Shown here: positions 43,909-54,447 of the stretch, piece after piece
Numbering within the stretch: position 1 is the stretch's first letter
How the letters are laid out: each line of letters starts with the position of its first letter
Origin: Methylobacterium soli
Lineage (GTDB): Bacteria > Pseudomonadota > Alphaproteobacteria > Rhizobiales > Beijerinckiaceae
Assembly: GCF_008806385.1 (NCBI RefSeq)
Contig: NZ_VZZK01000001.1
Location: 62,001 to 126,000, forward strand
Length of the DNA: 64,000 nt
Reading direction: 5' to 3'
Program-made: the position numbers and the translations under genes
Notes under the pieces: generated by a model
Database searches by the model: none
The model's input: only the letters and a program-made list of their open reading frames with translations
Told to the model about the DNA's origin: nothing

Positions 43909-44426
43909 GCCGCCCGGTTTCGCCCTTCTGGCCGTTCGAGTGGTGGCTCGCTTGGTGGGATGCTTGGGGACCCGAGCCCTACGTGGCTCCGCTGCGCGAT
44001 TCCGGGCAGGCCGCTACCCTGGCGCGGCTCCACGCGACGGCGTTCGCACGTCCCTGGGATGCGCATGAGTTCGAGCGCCTGCTTTGTGAGCGATCTTCCG
44101 AGGCCCATGCCCTCTGGCGGGCCGGAACCGTGCAGGGCTTCATCCTGTCACGCCGGGTCTCGGACGAGGCGGAGATTCTCACGATTGTCCTGGCCCCTCC
44201 TGCACGTGGCGGTGGTCTGAGCGGTCGCCTCCTGCGCGAGCACCTGACGCATCTCGCACATGCGGGGGTGCACCACGTCCATCTTGAGGTCGACGAGGGC
44301 AACGCGCCGGCGCTGAGGCTGTACAAGCGTTACGGCTTCGCGCAGGTCGGCGCTCGCACCGGCTATTACACGCGGGCCGACGGCAGCCGCGCGACGGCGC
44401 TGACCATGCGCGCGACGCTCTCGTGA
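43905..44426 (+). CDS. rimI: GNAT N-acetyltransferase RimI-like
   Basis: 173 residues with a GNAT fold: the acetyl-CoA loop is APPARGGGLSGRLL (Q/RxxGxG/A variant) and the C-terminal EVDEGNAPALRLYKRYGFAQVGARTGYY is the RimI signature. RimI acetylates the N-terminus of ribosomal protein S18 and its gene commonly sits beside tsaB. The N-terminal 30 residues are Trp-rich and family-specific. Start overlaps the tsaB stop (ATGA). Confidence 0.9.
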   Translation: MSRPVSPFWPFEWWLAWWDAWGPEPYVAPLRDSGQAATLARLHATAFARPWDAHEFERLLCERSSEAHALWRAGTVQGFILSRRVSDEAEILTIVLAPPARGGGLSGRLLREHLTHLAHAGVHHVHLEVDEGNAPALRLYKRYGFAQVGARTGYYTRADGSRATALTMRATLS

Positions 44427-44445
44427 GTGTCCGACGAGCGGTGCC

Positions 44446-45345
44446 ATGACGCGCCTCGGCATCGGCGTCCGGCTTGCCGTCTGCGCCATCGTCTTCCTGA
44501 TCCTCATCGGACCGCACTGGCTCAGCCTGCGATTCAGGCGAGGCCGTATCGCCGCGCACGCACCGACTCTGTTTCACCGCGCCCTCCTGAAGCTTTTCGC
44601 GATACGCGTCACGCAGAGCGGAACACCACCCGTTCCCGGCGAACCGGCCCTCGTCCTCTCGAACCACATCTCGTGGCTCGACATCATCGCGTTGGGATCG
44701 CTGCGCCCTCTCTCCTTCGTGGCAAAATCCGAGATCGCGGGCTGGCCCCTGATCGGCACACTGGCCCGACTCCAGCGCACGGTCTTCATCGACCGGGGGC
44801 GTCGGACCGCAACCGCGAGCGTCAATGCGGCCGTCGGCAATCGTCTCGCGGCCGGTGACCTCATCGTGCTCTTTGCCGAGGGCACGACGGGAGACGGCAA
44901 TCGCCTCCTTCCGTTCCGCTCGTCGCTCGTCGGCGCGGCTCGCACGGCGATCCGAACCGAGGCGGGCCGGCTCGATCGGATCCGCCTGCAGCCCCTGGCC
45001 ATCACCTATCCACGTCGCAGCGGCCTGCCGCTCGGCCGCGTGGAACGCCCGGAGATCGCCTGGTACGGCGACATGGAGCTGGCACCTCACCTCGCGCTCT
45101 TCGTGAAACGCGGTCCCGTCGACGTGCACGTCGTGTGGGGGGCGCCGATTACCTTTGAGGCGGGAACCGATCGGAAGGCCGCCACGGCCCTTGCCGAGGC
45201 ATCGGTTCGGTCGGCGATGCAACAGGCGGTGACGGGACGCCTCCCGGGAGGCCCAATCTGGCCCGGTCATCGATCAGGCATATCCGGCGGGCCGAGGGCA
45301 GGATCCCTCGGCAACCTGCCGGGTTCGAGCCTGCCCGCGATCTGA
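44446..45345 (+). CDS. 1-acyl-sn-glycerol-3-phosphate acyltransferase (PlsC-like)
   Basis: Transfers an acyl chain to lysophosphatidic acid or a related lysolipid. 299 residues, an N-terminal membrane anchor (about 7-25), motif I NHISWLD (73-79), GWPLIG, motif II FIDRGRR, and motif [12 protein letters not shown] (usual FPEGT). C-terminal 40 residues are Gly/Pro-rich and not part of the domain. An ornithine-lipid OlsA role is a possible alternative. In the same direction as tsaB-rimI. Confidence 0.9.
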   Translation: MTRLGIGVRLAVCAIVFLILIGPHWLSLRFRRGRIAAHAPTLFHRALLKLFAIRVTQSGTPPVPGEPALVLSNHISWLDIIALGSLRPLSFVAKSEIAGWPLIGTLARLQRTVFIDRGRRTATASVNAAVGNRLAAGDLIVLFAEGTTGDGNRLLPFRSSLVGAARTAIRTEAGRLDRIRLQPLAITYPRRSGLPLGRVERPEIAWYGDMELAPHLALFVKRGPVDVHVVWGAPITFEAGTDRKAATALAEASVRSAMQQAVTGRLPGGPIWPGHRSGISGGPRAGSLGNLPGSSLPAI

Positions 45346-45451
45346 CATCGGCGCGCGTGCCGGCGCGACGCATCGCGAAATCTGTGTTAGAGGCCGCCCC
45401 TCAACCTCCCTATGCCCACGCCCAAGGCAGGGCCTCCTCGGACCTGAACCG

Positions 45452-46792
45452 TTGAAGAAAGCCTTCGTCCGTTCCTACGGCTGTCAGATGAACGCCTATG
45501 ACGCCGCCCGCATGGCAGACGTCCTCGGGCAACAGGGCTACGCGGCAACAGACTCGGTCGAAGAGGCCGATGTCGTCATCCTCAACACCTGCCATATTCG
45601 CGAGAAGGCCGCCGAGAAGGTCTATTCCGAGCTTGGGCGCCTGCGGGTCCTGAAGGGCGAGCGCAAGCGCGCAGGGCAGGACACCCGCATCGTCGTGGCA
45701 GGCTGTGTCGCGCAGGCCGAGGGCGCCGAGATCCTCGCACGTGCTCCGGCGGTCGATGTCGTGGTCGGACCGCAGAGCTATCACCGCCTGCCGCTCCTCC
45801 TCGATCAGTCACGGGCCGGGCGCGTCGTCGACACGGAATTTCCGGCGGAGGACAAGTTCGATCACCTGCCGACCCGGCGCAGCAAGGGTGTTTCAGCCTT
45901 TCTCACCGTGCAGGAGGGATGCGACAAGTTCTGCGCCTTCTGCGTGGTGCCCTATACCCGCGGCGCCGAGGTCTCGCGCTCGGTTGCGAGCGTGGTGGCG
46001 GAAGCGCGCAAACTCGCCGAGGCCGGTGTGCGCGAGCTGACTTTGATCGGCCAAAACGTGAATGCCTATCACGGCGAGAGCCTGACTGGCGGCGCCGCCG
46101 CGACCCTCACCGACCTCATCCGGGCGGTGGCGGCGATCCCGGGCATCGCCCGCATCCGCTACACCACCAGCCACCCGAACGACATGGGCGACGACTTGAT
46201 TCGGGCGCATGCTGAGATTCCGGGATTGATGCCCTATCTCCACCTGCCGGTTCAATCGGGTTCGGATCGCGTGCTCGCGGCGATGAATCGCAAGCACACG
46301 GGCGACCAGTATCGCCGTCTGATCGAACGCATCCGTGCAGCGCGTCCGGACATCGCACTGTCTTCGGACTTCATCGTCGGTTTTCCCGGCGAGACCGACG
46401 CGGAGTTCGAGGAGACGATGCGGCTCGTGGCGGAGATCGGTTTCCAGAGTGCCTTCTCGTTCAAGTACAGCCCGCGCCCCGGCACGCCGGCCGCCGCGCG
46501 CGAGGACGCGGTGCCGGAGAGCGTGAAGAGTGAGCGGTTGGCCGCTCTGCAAGGCCTGCTCGATCGCCAGCGCCACGCCTATCAGAACGCGGCCGCGGGT
46601 CAGGTCACGGACGTTCTCGTCGAGAAAACGGGCCGGCATCCGGGTCAGGTCGCCGGCAAGACACCGCACATGCTCGCGGTTCAATTCGACGCACCGGCCT
46701 CCACCATCGGCAGCATCGTCGCGGTGCGCATTGTCGAGGCTGGGACAAACAGCCTGTTCGGCGAGATGGCTCCGCAGATCGCGGCCGCCTGA
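45452..46792 (+). CDS. miaB: tRNA-2-methylthio-N6-dimethylallyladenosine synthase MiaB
   Basis: Radical SAM methylthiotransferase acting on i6A37 of tRNA. 446 residues: UPF0004 domain with Cys11, Cys47 and Cys85, radical SAM ligands Cys157-x3-Cys161-x2-Cys164 (CDKFCAFC), and a C-terminal TRAM domain ([18 protein letters not shown]). Begins at a TTG at 45452 with no strong ribosome site; no ATG is available in frame. First of the conserved miaB-phoH-ybeY-corC-lnt run. Confidence 0.96.
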   Translation: MKKAFVRSYGCQMNAYDAARMADVLGQQGYAATDSVEEADVVILNTCHIREKAAEKVYSELGRLRVLKGERKRAGQDTRIVVAGCVAQAEGAEILARAPAVDVVVGPQSYHRLPLLLDQSRAGRVVDTEFPAEDKFDHLPTRRSKGVSAFLTVQEGCDKFCAFCVVPYTRGAEVSRSVASVVAEARKLAEAGVRELTLIGQNVNAYHGESLTGGAAATLTDLIRAVAAIPGIARIRYTTSHPNDMGDDLIRAHAEIPGLMPYLHLPVQSGSDRVLAAMNRKHTGDQYRRLIERIRAARPDIALSSDFIVGFPGETDAEFEETMRLVAEIGFQSAFSFKYSPRPGTPAAAREDAVPESVKSERLAALQGLLDRQRHAYQNAAAGQVTDVLVEKTGRHPGQVAGKTPHMLAVQFDAPASTIGSIVAVRIVEAGTNSLFGEMAPQIAAA

Positions 46793-46830
46793 CGTGACGG
46801 GATCGATCATCCAGAGCGAAGGAAGCTTGC

Positions 46831-47940
46831 GTGTCACCAGCTGATGGCGGGAGCGGGCGTGGCGGAGCCTCGCGCGGGCATGATTCGGCTGCGCCGACAG
46901 GCGACATCACCGAGACGGTCGAGGTCTCCCTGACCTTCGACGACAACCGGCTCGCGAGCCTCGTGTTCGGCCAATACGATCAGAACGTCGCCCATATCGA
47001 GCGGAAGCTCGAGGTGACGGCGACGGCGCTCGGCAACCACCTCGTGGTCAAGGGCCCGCCGGACGCGGCCGAGAAGGCGCGTCGCGTGTTCGAGCGGCTC
47101 TACGCGCGCGTGAAGACCGGAGGCAGCACGCTGAACCTCGGCGACGTCGACGGGGCAATCCAGGAGACCACCCTGCAGGGCAATCTCTTCCCGTCGGTCG
47201 AGATCGCCGCCGAGGCGGACCGGCCGCAATTTGAGCAGATCGCCACGCGCCGGCGCGGCGCCGTGCGGGCCCGCAATGCCGCGCAGGATGCCTATATCAA
47301 GGCGCTGCGCACGAACGAGCTCGTCTTCGCCGAGGGGCCCGCCGGGACCGGCAAGACCTGGCTTGCCGTCGGGCATGCGGTCTCACTGCTGGAGCAGGGC
47401 CATGCGGAGCGCCTGATCCTGTCGCGCCCTGCCGTGGAGGCGGGTGAGCGGCTCGGCTTCCTGCCCGGCGACATGCGGGACAAGGTCGACCCCTACCTGC
47501 GCCCGATTTACGACGCGCTGTACGATTTTATGGAAGCCCGGCATGTCGATCGCGGATTGCAGACCGGCATCATCGAGATCGCACCGCTCGCCTTCATGCG
47601 CGGGCGCACGCTGACCAATGCCGTGGTGTTGCTCGACGAGGCGCAGAACACCACATCGATGCAGATGAAGATGTTCCTGACCCGCCTGGGCGAGAACTCG
47701 CGCATGATCATCACGGGCGATCCGAGCCAGATCGACCTGCCGCCCGGGCAGCGATCCGGACTCGTCGAGGCCGTGAACGTCCTTGATGGCGTCGAGGGCA
47801 TCGGCCGCATCACCTTCAAGGACGTCGATGTGGTCCGCCACGATCTCGTGCGCCGCATCGTGACTGCCTACGAGCGTGCCACCCACGGCGAATCGGAGGC
47901 TGATCGCAATCCCAATCCGCGCCGCCGCCCGCTCGCGTGA
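46831..47940 (+). CDS. PhoH family P-loop ATPase
   Basis: 369 residues: an N-terminal KH-like RNA-binding region (VEVSLTFDDNRLASLVFGQYDQNVAHIE), then the PhoH ATPase with Walker A GPAGTGKTWLAVG, RPAVEAGERLGFLPGD, Walker B LLDEAQNTTSMQMKMFLTRLG and TGDPSQIDLP. Thought to act in RNA metabolism with YbeY, whose gene overlaps its 3' end. GTG start at 46831. Confidence 0.95.
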   Translation: MSPADGGSGRGGASRGHDSAAPTGDITETVEVSLTFDDNRLASLVFGQYDQNVAHIERKLEVTATALGNHLVVKGPPDAAEKARRVFERLYARVKTGGSTLNLGDVDGAIQETTLQGNLFPSVEIAAEADRPQFEQIATRRRGAVRARNAAQDAYIKALRTNELVFAEGPAGTGKTWLAVGHAVSLLEQGHAERLILSRPAVEAGERLGFLPGDMRDKVDPYLRPIYDALYDFMEARHVDRGLQTGIIEIAPLAFMRGRTLTNAVVLLDEAQNTTSMQMKMFLTRLGENSRMIITGDPSQIDLPPGQRSGLVEAVNVLDGVEGIGRITFKDVDVVRHDLVRRIVTAYERATHGESEADRNPNPRRRPLA

Positions 47941-48428
47941 CCATGCCGGACATCGAGATCGACGTCGCTCTGGAGGATGAGCGCTGGGTCGGCGTCGACC
48001 CGGACCTCGAGGCGTTCGTGGCGCGCGCCGTGCGGGCCGGGTTCGCCATCGCACCGACGGCGCCCACTGGACCTGTCGAGGTCAGCATTCTCCTCACCGA
48101 TGATTCCGCGGTTCAGGAGTTGAACCGGACATGGCGCGGCAAGGACAAGCCGACAAATGTCCTGTCATTTCCGGCCGCCGCGCAGCCCGCGCGGGGTGGA
48201 GCACCGATGCCTCTCGGCGATGTCGTCCTTGCGTATGACACGATGCTGCGCGAGAGTGCCGAGCAGTCGAAGCCGCTCGCCCATCATCTCGCCCATCTCC
48301 TCGTTCATGGCACGCTTCACCTTCTCGGCCAGGATCACGAGACCGGCGAGGCCGAGGCCGACGCGATGGAAGCGCTCGAGGTCGCGGCTCTGCGCACGCT
48401 CGGCGTCCCCGATCCCTACGGCGACTGA
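47937..48428 (+). CDS. ybeY: endoribonuclease YbeY
   Basis: Metal-dependent RNase for 16S rRNA 3'-end maturation and ribosome quality control. 163 residues with NRTWRGKDKPTNVLSFP and the zinc motif H-G-x-L-H-L-x-G-x-D-H (HGTLHLLGQDH). Starts at a GTG overlapping the phoH stop or at ATG 47943. Confidence 0.97.
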   Translation: MTMPDIEIDVALEDERWVGVDPDLEAFVARAVRAGFAIAPTAPTGPVEVSILLTDDSAVQELNRTWRGKDKPTNVLSFPAAAQPARGGAPMPLGDVVLAYDTMLRESAEQSKPLAHHLAHLLVHGTLHLLGQDHETGEAEADAMEALEVAALRTLGVPDPYGD

Positions 48429-48485
48429 GCGTCGAACACGGCAGACCTGCCCGTTGACCTGCCTGATATCCCAGATCCGAGAGAC

Positions 48486-49628
48486 ATGACGAACGATCGA
48501 AGTCGCGGCGCGGCCCAGGCCGCGCTCAGTTCCGTGGACGGCGAGACCGGCGCCCGTGAGCCCTGGTACGATCGTCTGCTTCAGGCCCTTCACCTGAAAC
48601 CGCGCGATTCGCTGCGCGACGATATCGAGGATGCGCTCGCCGAGCCGGATTCCGGAGAGAATGCCTTCTCACCCCTTGAGCGCGCCATGCTCAAGAACGT
48701 CCTCGGGCTGCACAAGGTGCGGGTCGACGACGTGATGATTCCGAGAGCCGATATCGTCGCGGTCTCGATCGAGACGTCCCTGGGCGACCTGCTGAAGCTG
48801 TTCCGAACCGCCGGACATTCCCGCTTGCCCGTCTACGGCGAGACCCTCGACGACCCGCGCGGCATGGTCCACATCCGCGATTTCGTCGACCATATCGCCG
48901 CGAAGGCCGAGGCCGGAAGCCGACGCGCCTCCAACGGAGCGGCGCCACAAGCTCCGGCCGCGACCGAAGCAGGAGCGGCTGCCGCGCCGGCGGCGCGCAC
49001 CCGGCGCAACCCGACCCGGGCGCTTCGCGCGCTGAACCTCGGCAATGTGGATCTCTCCACGACACTTGCCGCCACCCGAATTCAACGCCCGGTCCTGTTC
49101 GTCCCACCCTCGATGCCGGCGATCGACCTGTTGGTGCGGATGCAGGCGACGCGCACGCACATGGCCCTCGTCATCGATGAGTATGGCGGCACCGATGGCT
49201 TGATCTCGATCGAAGATCTGATCGAGATGGTCGTGGGCGACATCGAAGACGAGCATGACGTCGCGGAAGGCCGCCTCATTCAACGGGTCGAGGGGGACGC
49301 CGAGGTCTTCGTGGCCGATGCCCGCGCGGACCTCGCGGAAGTCTCGGAAGCCACGGGAGTCGACCTCGTCGCTGCCGTCGGGGAGATGGCCGAGGAGATC
49401 GATACGATCGGCGGTATGATCGTGACGCTCGCAGGCCGCGTGCCATCGCGTGGGGAACTCATCGCCGGACCAGGCGATCTCGAGTTCGAGGTGCTCGACG
49501 CCGACCCGCGTCGCCTCAAGCGTCTTCGCCTGCATCGGGGTCCCGCGAAGATCGCGGCGATCGTCCCGCTGGCTCTGCCGCCTCCGCCGAAGAACAGCAC
49601 GTCCGCGGCCGAGACGCACGGCCCGTGA
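48486..49628 (+). CDS. CorC/TlyC-type CBS-domain protein (hemolysin family)
   Basis: 380 residues, soluble: an N-terminal acidic segment, paired CBS domains (VDDVMIPRADIVAVSIETSLGDLLKLF... and VLFVPPSMPAIDLLVRMQATRTHMALVIDEYGGTDGLISIEDLIE), and a CorC_HlyC domain (DAEVFVADARADLAEVSEATG). An Ala/Pro/Arg-rich insertion of about 40-50 residues (about 140-190) lies between the CBS units, longer than in E. coli CorC. Linked to Mg/Co efflux in enterics; the role here is inferred. Overlaps lnt at GTGA. Confidence 0.92.
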   Translation: MTNDRSRGAAQAALSSVDGETGAREPWYDRLLQALHLKPRDSLRDDIEDALAEPDSGENAFSPLERAMLKNVLGLHKVRVDDVMIPRADIVAVSIETSLGDLLKLFRTAGHSRLPVYGETLDDPRGMVHIRDFVDHIAAKAEAGSRRASNGAAPQAPAATEAGAAAAPAARTRRNPTRALRALNLGNVDLSTTLAATRIQRPVLFVPPSMPAIDLLVRMQATRTHMALVIDEYGGTDGLISIEDLIEMVVGDIEDEHDVAEGRLIQRVEGDAEVFVADARADLAEVSEATGVDLVAAVGEMAEEIDTIGGMIVTLAGRVPSRGELIAGPGDLEFEVLDADPRRLKRLRLHRGPAKIAAIVPLALPPPPKNSTSAAETHGP

Positions 49629-51301
49629 CGACCGCTCTGAACGTTCAACCCCGCTCCGTGACCCGAGAGGGCTCCGGTGCGGGGAGCGCGCTGTTGCGCT
49701 TGCGCGCGTGGTTTGCCGCGCAACGGGGCTGGGGGCGCCTGACCTGGGCATTTCTGGCCGGCACCCTCGGCGCCCTGGCGATGCCGCCTTTCGGCGTCCT
49801 GCCCGCACTCGTCGTGTCCCTGACAGCCGCGGTCTGGCTGATGGATGGCGCGGCGAGGGGCGATCCACGCCTGTGGCGAACGCTTTTGCCCTGCGCCCTG
49901 GTCGGCTGGGCCTGGGGCTTCGGTTACCTGACGGCGGGCCTCTGGTGGCTCGGTTCGGCCTTCCTGGTGGAGGCCGACGAGTTTGCTTGGGCTCTTCCGC
50001 TCGGCGTCGTCGGCCTGCCGGCCGTGCTCGCCCTGTTCTTCGGCGCAGGCTTCGCGGCGGCCCGCCTGCTCTGGTCGTCCGGCGCGGGTCGGATCTGCGG
50101 CTTCGCCGTCGGCATCTCCGCGGCCGAATGGTTGCGCGGCCATCTCTTTACGGGATTTCCCTGGAATACCCTCGGGATGGCGCTCGGGCAGAACCTGTGG
50201 CTCACGCAATCGGCCTGCCTCGTCGGCCTCTATGGTCTCACGCTGATCGCCGTCCTCGTCTGCGCCGCCCCCGCGACGCTGGCGACGGAAGGCGGTGCGC
50301 TTCGGCGCTTCGGCCCGACGGCGCTCGCTGCCCTCGCCCTCGGTGGCCTGATGCTTTTCGGCGCGTATCGCGTCCCCGCTGGTTCCGAGGCGACAGTGCC
50401 GGGTGTACGGCTTCGCTTGGTCCAGCCGAACCTGCCGCAGGACGCGAAGTTTCGGCCGGAGAACCGCGCCGACATCGTCGACCGCTATATCGAGTTGAGC
50501 CAGCGGCCGCCCGAGGCCGGCGGAGTATTGCCGACGCATATCATCTGGCCGGAATCCGCTTTCCCGTTCCTGATTCAGCGTGACCCCGGGTCTCTCGCCA
50601 AGGTCGGCGGCGCACTTCAATCCGGTCAGCACCTCATCACCGGGGCGGCGCGTGCCGAGGAGCCTCTTCCGGGAGAACGCCTGCGCTTCTTCAACGCGAT
50701 CATGACGATCGAGCCGCCGAACCGGATCTCGGATACCTACGACAAGGTTCACCTCGTGCCCTTCGGTGAGTATCTGCCTGCCCCTCTCGACGCGCTGCTG
50801 CGGGCGATCGGTCTGCGCCAGTTCGTGTCGATCCCGGGCGGATTCTCCGCAGGGAGCCGAGCCGGACAGCGTATCCTGGAAGTGCCGGGCCTCCCGCCCG
50901 CCGCCGCGACCATCTGCTACGAGGCGATTTTCCCGGGAGCCGTCGTGCCAGCGGGAACGGCCGGTTCGGCGGCGCGCCCCGGACTGATCCTCAACGTCAC
51001 GAACGATGCTTGGTTCGGGGACACGCCGGGCCCACGCCAGCACCTCGCTCAGGCGCGCCTGCGCGCCGTCGAGGAAGGGTTGCCGCTCGTGCGCGATGCC
51101 AATACGGGCATCTCGGCCGTCATCGACGCGTATGGTCGCGTCACCGCAAGCCTGCCCCTCGACAAGGAAGCCGTGCTCGACGCGGATCTCCCAACCCGAA
51201 TCGAGCCGGCGCCTCTCTATGCCCGCTTCGGCGACTGGCCGTTCCTGGCCATGCTGATGGCCGCCCTCCTCTGCGCACTCGGCGCGTGGCGGCGGGCGTG
51301 A
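49625..51301 (+). CDS. lnt: apolipoprotein N-acyltransferase Lnt
   Basis: Adds the third acyl chain to lipoproteins at the outer face of the inner membrane. 558 residues, about seven to eight N-terminal membrane segments, then a nitrilase-like periplasmic domain with catalytic Glu310 (WPESAFPF), Lys374 (YDKVHLVPFGEYLP) and Cys431 (ICYEAIFP), and a C-terminal anchor. GTG start overlaps the preceding stop. Confidence 0.97.
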   Translation: MTTALNVQPRSVTREGSGAGSALLRLRAWFAAQRGWGRLTWAFLAGTLGALAMPPFGVLPALVVSLTAAVWLMDGAARGDPRLWRTLLPCALVGWAWGFGYLTAGLWWLGSAFLVEADEFAWALPLGVVGLPAVLALFFGAGFAAARLLWSSGAGRICGFAVGISAAEWLRGHLFTGFPWNTLGMALGQNLWLTQSACLVGLYGLTLIAVLVCAAPATLATEGGALRRFGPTALAALALGGLMLFGAYRVPAGSEATVPGVRLRLVQPNLPQDAKFRPENRADIVDRYIELSQRPPEAGGVLPTHIIWPESAFPFLIQRDPGSLAKVGGALQSGQHLITGAARAEEPLPGERLRFFNAIMTIEPPNRISDTYDKVHLVPFGEYLPAPLDALLRAIGLRQFVSIPGGFSAGSRAGQRILEVPGLPPAAATICYEAIFPGAVVPAGTAGSAARPGLILNVTNDAWFGDTPGPRQHLAQARLRAVEEGLPLVRDANTGISAVIDAYGRVTASLPLDKEAVLDADLPTRIEPAPLYARFGDWPFLAMLMAALLCALGAWRRA

Positions 51302-52494
51302 GGCCGGGTGCGGGCGCGCCGCCGGGCCCGATCCTGACCGGGCTCGGCGTGATGCTGGTGGCCTTCAATCTGCGCCCCGCTCTCACGACGGTCGGCCCGC
51401 TGCTCACGACGATCCGTGCGGAGACCGGCTTGAGCGCAACCGGCGCGGCGATTCTGACGACGCTTCCGGTCCTGTTCCTCGGGCTCGCCAGCGCAGCCGG
51501 ACCCGCGACCATCCGGCGCTTCGGCGCCGACCGGGGCATTCTCCTCGCCATCCTCATCGTGGCGCTGGGCTTGGCGAGCCGGGCCGTCGGCGGTCTCGGC
51601 CCGCTCTTCTTCGGCGCCTGTCTCTCGGCCGCCGGGATCGGCCTCGCGGGCGTGCTTCTGCCCGGTCTTGTCAAGCGCGATTTTCCCGGGCGGGTTGGCG
51701 TGATGACGGGACTCTATACCAGTGTGCTCTGCCTGGGCGCCGCGGCAGGGGCCGGGCTGACCGTGCCGCTGCGGGATGCTCTCGAAGCCGGCTGGGCCCT
51801 GCCTCTGGCAGCATGGGCCGTTCCGGCATTCGCCGCGGCCCTGGCCTGGCTGCCCTTCGCGGTCCGAGAACGCCCCGAGATGTTTGCCGCGGCGGCGCGA
51901 TCAAAGGGCAGAGCCCGTTTCTGGGGCGACCCGCTCGCATGGCAGGTGACGGGCTTCATGGGCCTGCAATCCTCGCTCGCCTACATCATGTTCGGGTGGA
52001 TTCCGGCGCTGCTGCAGAGCCGCGGCCTCAGCGCGATCGAGGCGGGGTTCATGGCCTCGCTGATGAGCATCGGGCAGGCACCGTCCGCCCTTCTGATTCC
52101 GACTTTCGCGGCGCGAGCCGGGGATCAGCGCGCCTACGCGGTCGGGCTGATTCTTCTCACACTCACGGCATTCCTCGGCGTGGTTTACGCGCCGGTTTCG
52201 CTCGTGGCTCCGATGACGGTCGCGCTCGGTTTCGGCCTCGGCGGCACGTTTGGGCTAGGGCTGACGATCATCGTCCTGCGCGCCCGCGACGCCGCGAGCG
52301 CAGCGGGACTCTCGGCGATGGCGCAGGGCGTCGGTTACAGCATCGCCGCGCTGGGCCCGCTCGGCTTCGGTCTCGCCCACGAGGTCGGCAAGGATTGGAC
52401 GCTGTCGGTGCTGCTCTTCTGCGCGATCGCCTCGGCGGGCATGCTCTGCGGTCTCGGCGCCGGCCGGAACCGGCTGGTCGGCGTGCCGGCTTGA
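51298..52494 (+). CDS. MFS transporter, CynX/NimT-like
   Basis: 398 residues with twelve predicted membrane segments; the N-terminal MLVAFNLRPALTTVGPLL and RFGADRG and the GLGGTFGLGLTIIVLRA stretch in the second half are characteristic of the cyanate/2-nitroimidazole transporter group. Substrate unknown. Starts at a GTG overlapping the lnt stop (GTGA), so it is translationally coupled to the end of the lnt operon. Confidence 0.88.
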   Translation: MRPGAGAPPGPILTGLGVMLVAFNLRPALTTVGPLLTTIRAETGLSATGAAILTTLPVLFLGLASAAGPATIRRFGADRGILLAILIVALGLASRAVGGLGPLFFGACLSAAGIGLAGVLLPGLVKRDFPGRVGVMTGLYTSVLCLGAAAGAGLTVPLRDALEAGWALPLAAWAVPAFAAALAWLPFAVRERPEMFAAAARSKGRARFWGDPLAWQVTGFMGLQSSLAYIMFGWIPALLQSRGLSAIEAGFMASLMSIGQAPSALLIPTFAARAGDQRAYAVGLILLTLTAFLGVVYAPVSLVAPMTVALGFGLGGTFGLGLTIIVLRARDAASAAGLSAMAQGVGYSIAALGPLGFGLAHEVGKDWTLSVLLFCAIASAGMLCGLGAGRNRLVGVPA

Positions 52495-52655
52495 GCGCGG
52501 GAGCAGGCGCCTGATCTTGCATCGAGGAAGCGCGGCGCGAGGCTGACGGCATTCATGCGCGACGCATCTTCCGTTGCGCCGCTTCGAGCGAGATCGGTGA
52601 CCGTAGGCCATCGATAGGGACGCAGGCGGATTCGCCCGCCTTCAGGACCGACGCC

Positions 52656-52691
52656 AAAAGAAAACCCCGCACGGTTCGGAACCGTGCGGGG
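52656..52691 (-). terminator. intrinsic terminator of katA
   Basis: A perfect 12-bp stem (CCCCGCACGGTT with its complement), 3-nt loop, then on the minus strand TTTTCTTTT. It is 33 nt beyond the katA stop. Confidence 0.9.
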
Positions 52692-52724
52692 CATCGAATC
52701 AAATCGCGGCTTCAGGCCTGGGGC

Positions 52725-54314
52725 TTACTCGGCGGCGACCTGATGAGCCTGCGACCCATCCGTGTAGGTGTTGGACGAGAGGCGCTTGCCCGGAGCGGCG
52801 CGGCCCGGCAGCGGCGGCAGAGCCTTGGCCTTCTCAAAGTCGATCCCAGCACCCTCGGCAACCCGACGGCCGTAATCCTCGTCCGCGTGCCAGAAGTGCC
52901 AAATCATCCGCAGTTGGATCGGCTCCGGGCATTCCTTCATGTCGGCGACGAGGTTGGCGATCAGGTCGTCGCGCTCCCAGTCCTGGAATGAGCGGTAGCG
53001 AACGCCGGCCTGAGCGTAGTCGTCCTCGGTGCGGCTGGTCTGGTAGCGGCCGAGCTTGCCCTCCACCGGCTGGTGGTATTCCTTCGCGGGCTTCGGCGCC
53101 TCGCGCAGGCCCTCGGCGAGCGTCGACGGCTCGTAGTTGATGTGCCGGTTCGGACCCGATCCATCGACGCTGTAGGCCATCTGGCCGTCACGCTGGTTCG
53201 AGTAGACCTTCACGCCGGGCTGCGGCGCGTTGATCGGCAGTTGCAGGTAGTTGGCGCCGACGCGGTAGCGCTGCGTGTCCGAATAGGACAGCGTGCGCCC
53301 CTGAAGCATCTTGTCGTCCGAGAAGTCGATGCCATCCACGAGCACGCCCGTGCCGAAGGCCGATTGCTCGACATCCGTGAAGAAGTTGTCCGGCACCCGA
53401 TCCAGCACCATGCGGCCGACGGGCAGCAGGGGGAATTGGTCGACCGGCCACAGCTTGGTGTCGTCGAGGGGATCGAACGACAGGTGGTCGTTCGGGCCGT
53501 CTGGCATGATCTGCACGCAGAATTCCCACTCAGGGAAATTGCCGGCATTGATGTTGTCGTAGAGATCCTGCGTGGCGTGGCCGACGTTCTTGGCCTGGAT
53601 CGCCTCAGCTTCGCCCGAGGTCAGGTTGCGCACACCCTGCTTCGGCTCCCAGTGGAACTTGCAGAGCACCGCCTCGCCCTGGTCGTTGACGAGCTTGTAG
53701 GTGTTGACGCCCGATCCCTCCATCTCGCGGTAATTCGCCGGGATGCCCCAGGGAGACTTGAGGTGCGTCACCATGTGGATCGACTCGGGGTGCTGCGCCA
53801 CGAAGTCGAAGAAGCGCCACGCCTCCTGGCGGTTCGTCACCGGGTCCGGCTTGAACGCGTGGATCATGTCGGGGAACTTGATCGCGTCGCGGATGAAGAA
53901 GACCTTGAGGTTGTTGCCCACCAGATCCCAGTTGCCATCGACGGTCTTGAACTTCACCGCGAAGCCGCGCGGATCCCGCGCCGTCTCCGGGCTCTCCTTG
54001 GCGCCGGCCACGGTGGAGAACCGCACGAACATCGGCGTCTTGACGCCGGTCTCGTTGAGGACGCGAGCGCGGGTGTACTTGGAGGCCGGCTCGTTGCCGA
54101 TCTTGCCGTAAGCCTCGAACCAGCCATGCGCGCCGGCGCCGCGAGCATGCACAACGCGCTCGGGAATCCGCTCCCGGTCGAAATGCGTGATCTTCTCGAT
54201 GAACTGGTAATTCTCGAGCGTCGCGGGCCCCCGCTCGCCGACCGTGCGTGTGCTCTGGTTGTCGCGGACCGGATGGCCCTGGCGGGTCGTCAGAATGGGA
54301 CGTTGCTCGCTCAT
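52725..54314 (-). CDS. katA: monofunctional haem catalase KatA
   Basis: Decomposes hydrogen peroxide; relevant to peroxide made during methylotrophic and aerobic growth. 529 residues, small-subunit catalase type. Catalytic His56 ([15 protein letters not shown]), Asn near 134-135 ([14 protein letters not shown]) and the proximal haem Tyr344 ([12 protein letters not shown]). Start at the ATG ending at 54314, behind GAGGTGAG. A promoter and an OxyR-type site lie upstream, and oxyR is divergent. Confidence 0.98.
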   Translation of the reverse strand: MSEQRPILTTRQGHPVRDNQSTRTVGERGPATLENYQFIEKITHFDRERIPERVVHARGAGAHGWFEAYGKIGNEPASKYTRARVLNETGVKTPMFVRFSTVAGAKESPETARDPRGFAVKFKTVDGNWDLVGNNLKVFFIRDAIKFPDMIHAFKPDPVTNRQEAWRFFDFVAQHPESIHMVTHLKSPWGIPANYREMEGSGVNTYKLVNDQGEAVLCKFHWEPKQGVRNLTSGEAEAIQAKNVGHATQDLYDNINAGNFPEWEFCVQIMPDGPNDHLSFDPLDDTKLWPVDQFPLLPVGRMVLDRVPDNFFTDVEQSAFGTGVLVDGIDFSDDKMLQGRTLSYSDTQRYRVGANYLQLPINAPQPGVKVYSNQRDGQMAYSVDGSGPNRHINYEPSTLAEGLREAPKPAKEYHQPVEGKLGRYQTSRTEDDYAQAGVRYRSFQDWERDDLIANLVADMKECPEPIQLRMIWHFWHADEDYGRRVAEGAGIDFEKAKALPPLPGRAAPGKRLSSNTYTDGSQAHQVAAE

Positions 54315-54396
54315 GCGTCTCACCTCGTGAAGATTCTTGGGTTCGGTCGCGGCAGCCGGAAACGAGGCCGCCTTCCTGGAACTGTTCTGGGGTGCC

Positions 54397-54425
54397 GTTA
54401 TGACCGGGAGGCGACCCACTGGCAA
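54397..54425 (-). promoter_or_regulatory. katA sigma-70 promoter
   Basis: On the minus strand TTGCCA (54420-54425), 17-nt spacer, CATAAC (54397-54402): five and four matches of six. The OxyR-type element begins just upstream of the -35. Confidence 0.65.
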
Positions 54426-54447
54426 ATGCATCGTTACAAAGACTGTG

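Noticed and set aside
45346..45451. Possible tRNA or leader before miaB
   Set aside because: No cloverleaf or T-loop sequence could be found; it looks like an ordinary promoter or spacer region.
54378..54399. GGAAC...GTT resembling an EcfG promoter upstream of oxyR
   Set aside because: The spacer is only 14 nt, too short for the GGAAC-N16/17-GTT pattern.
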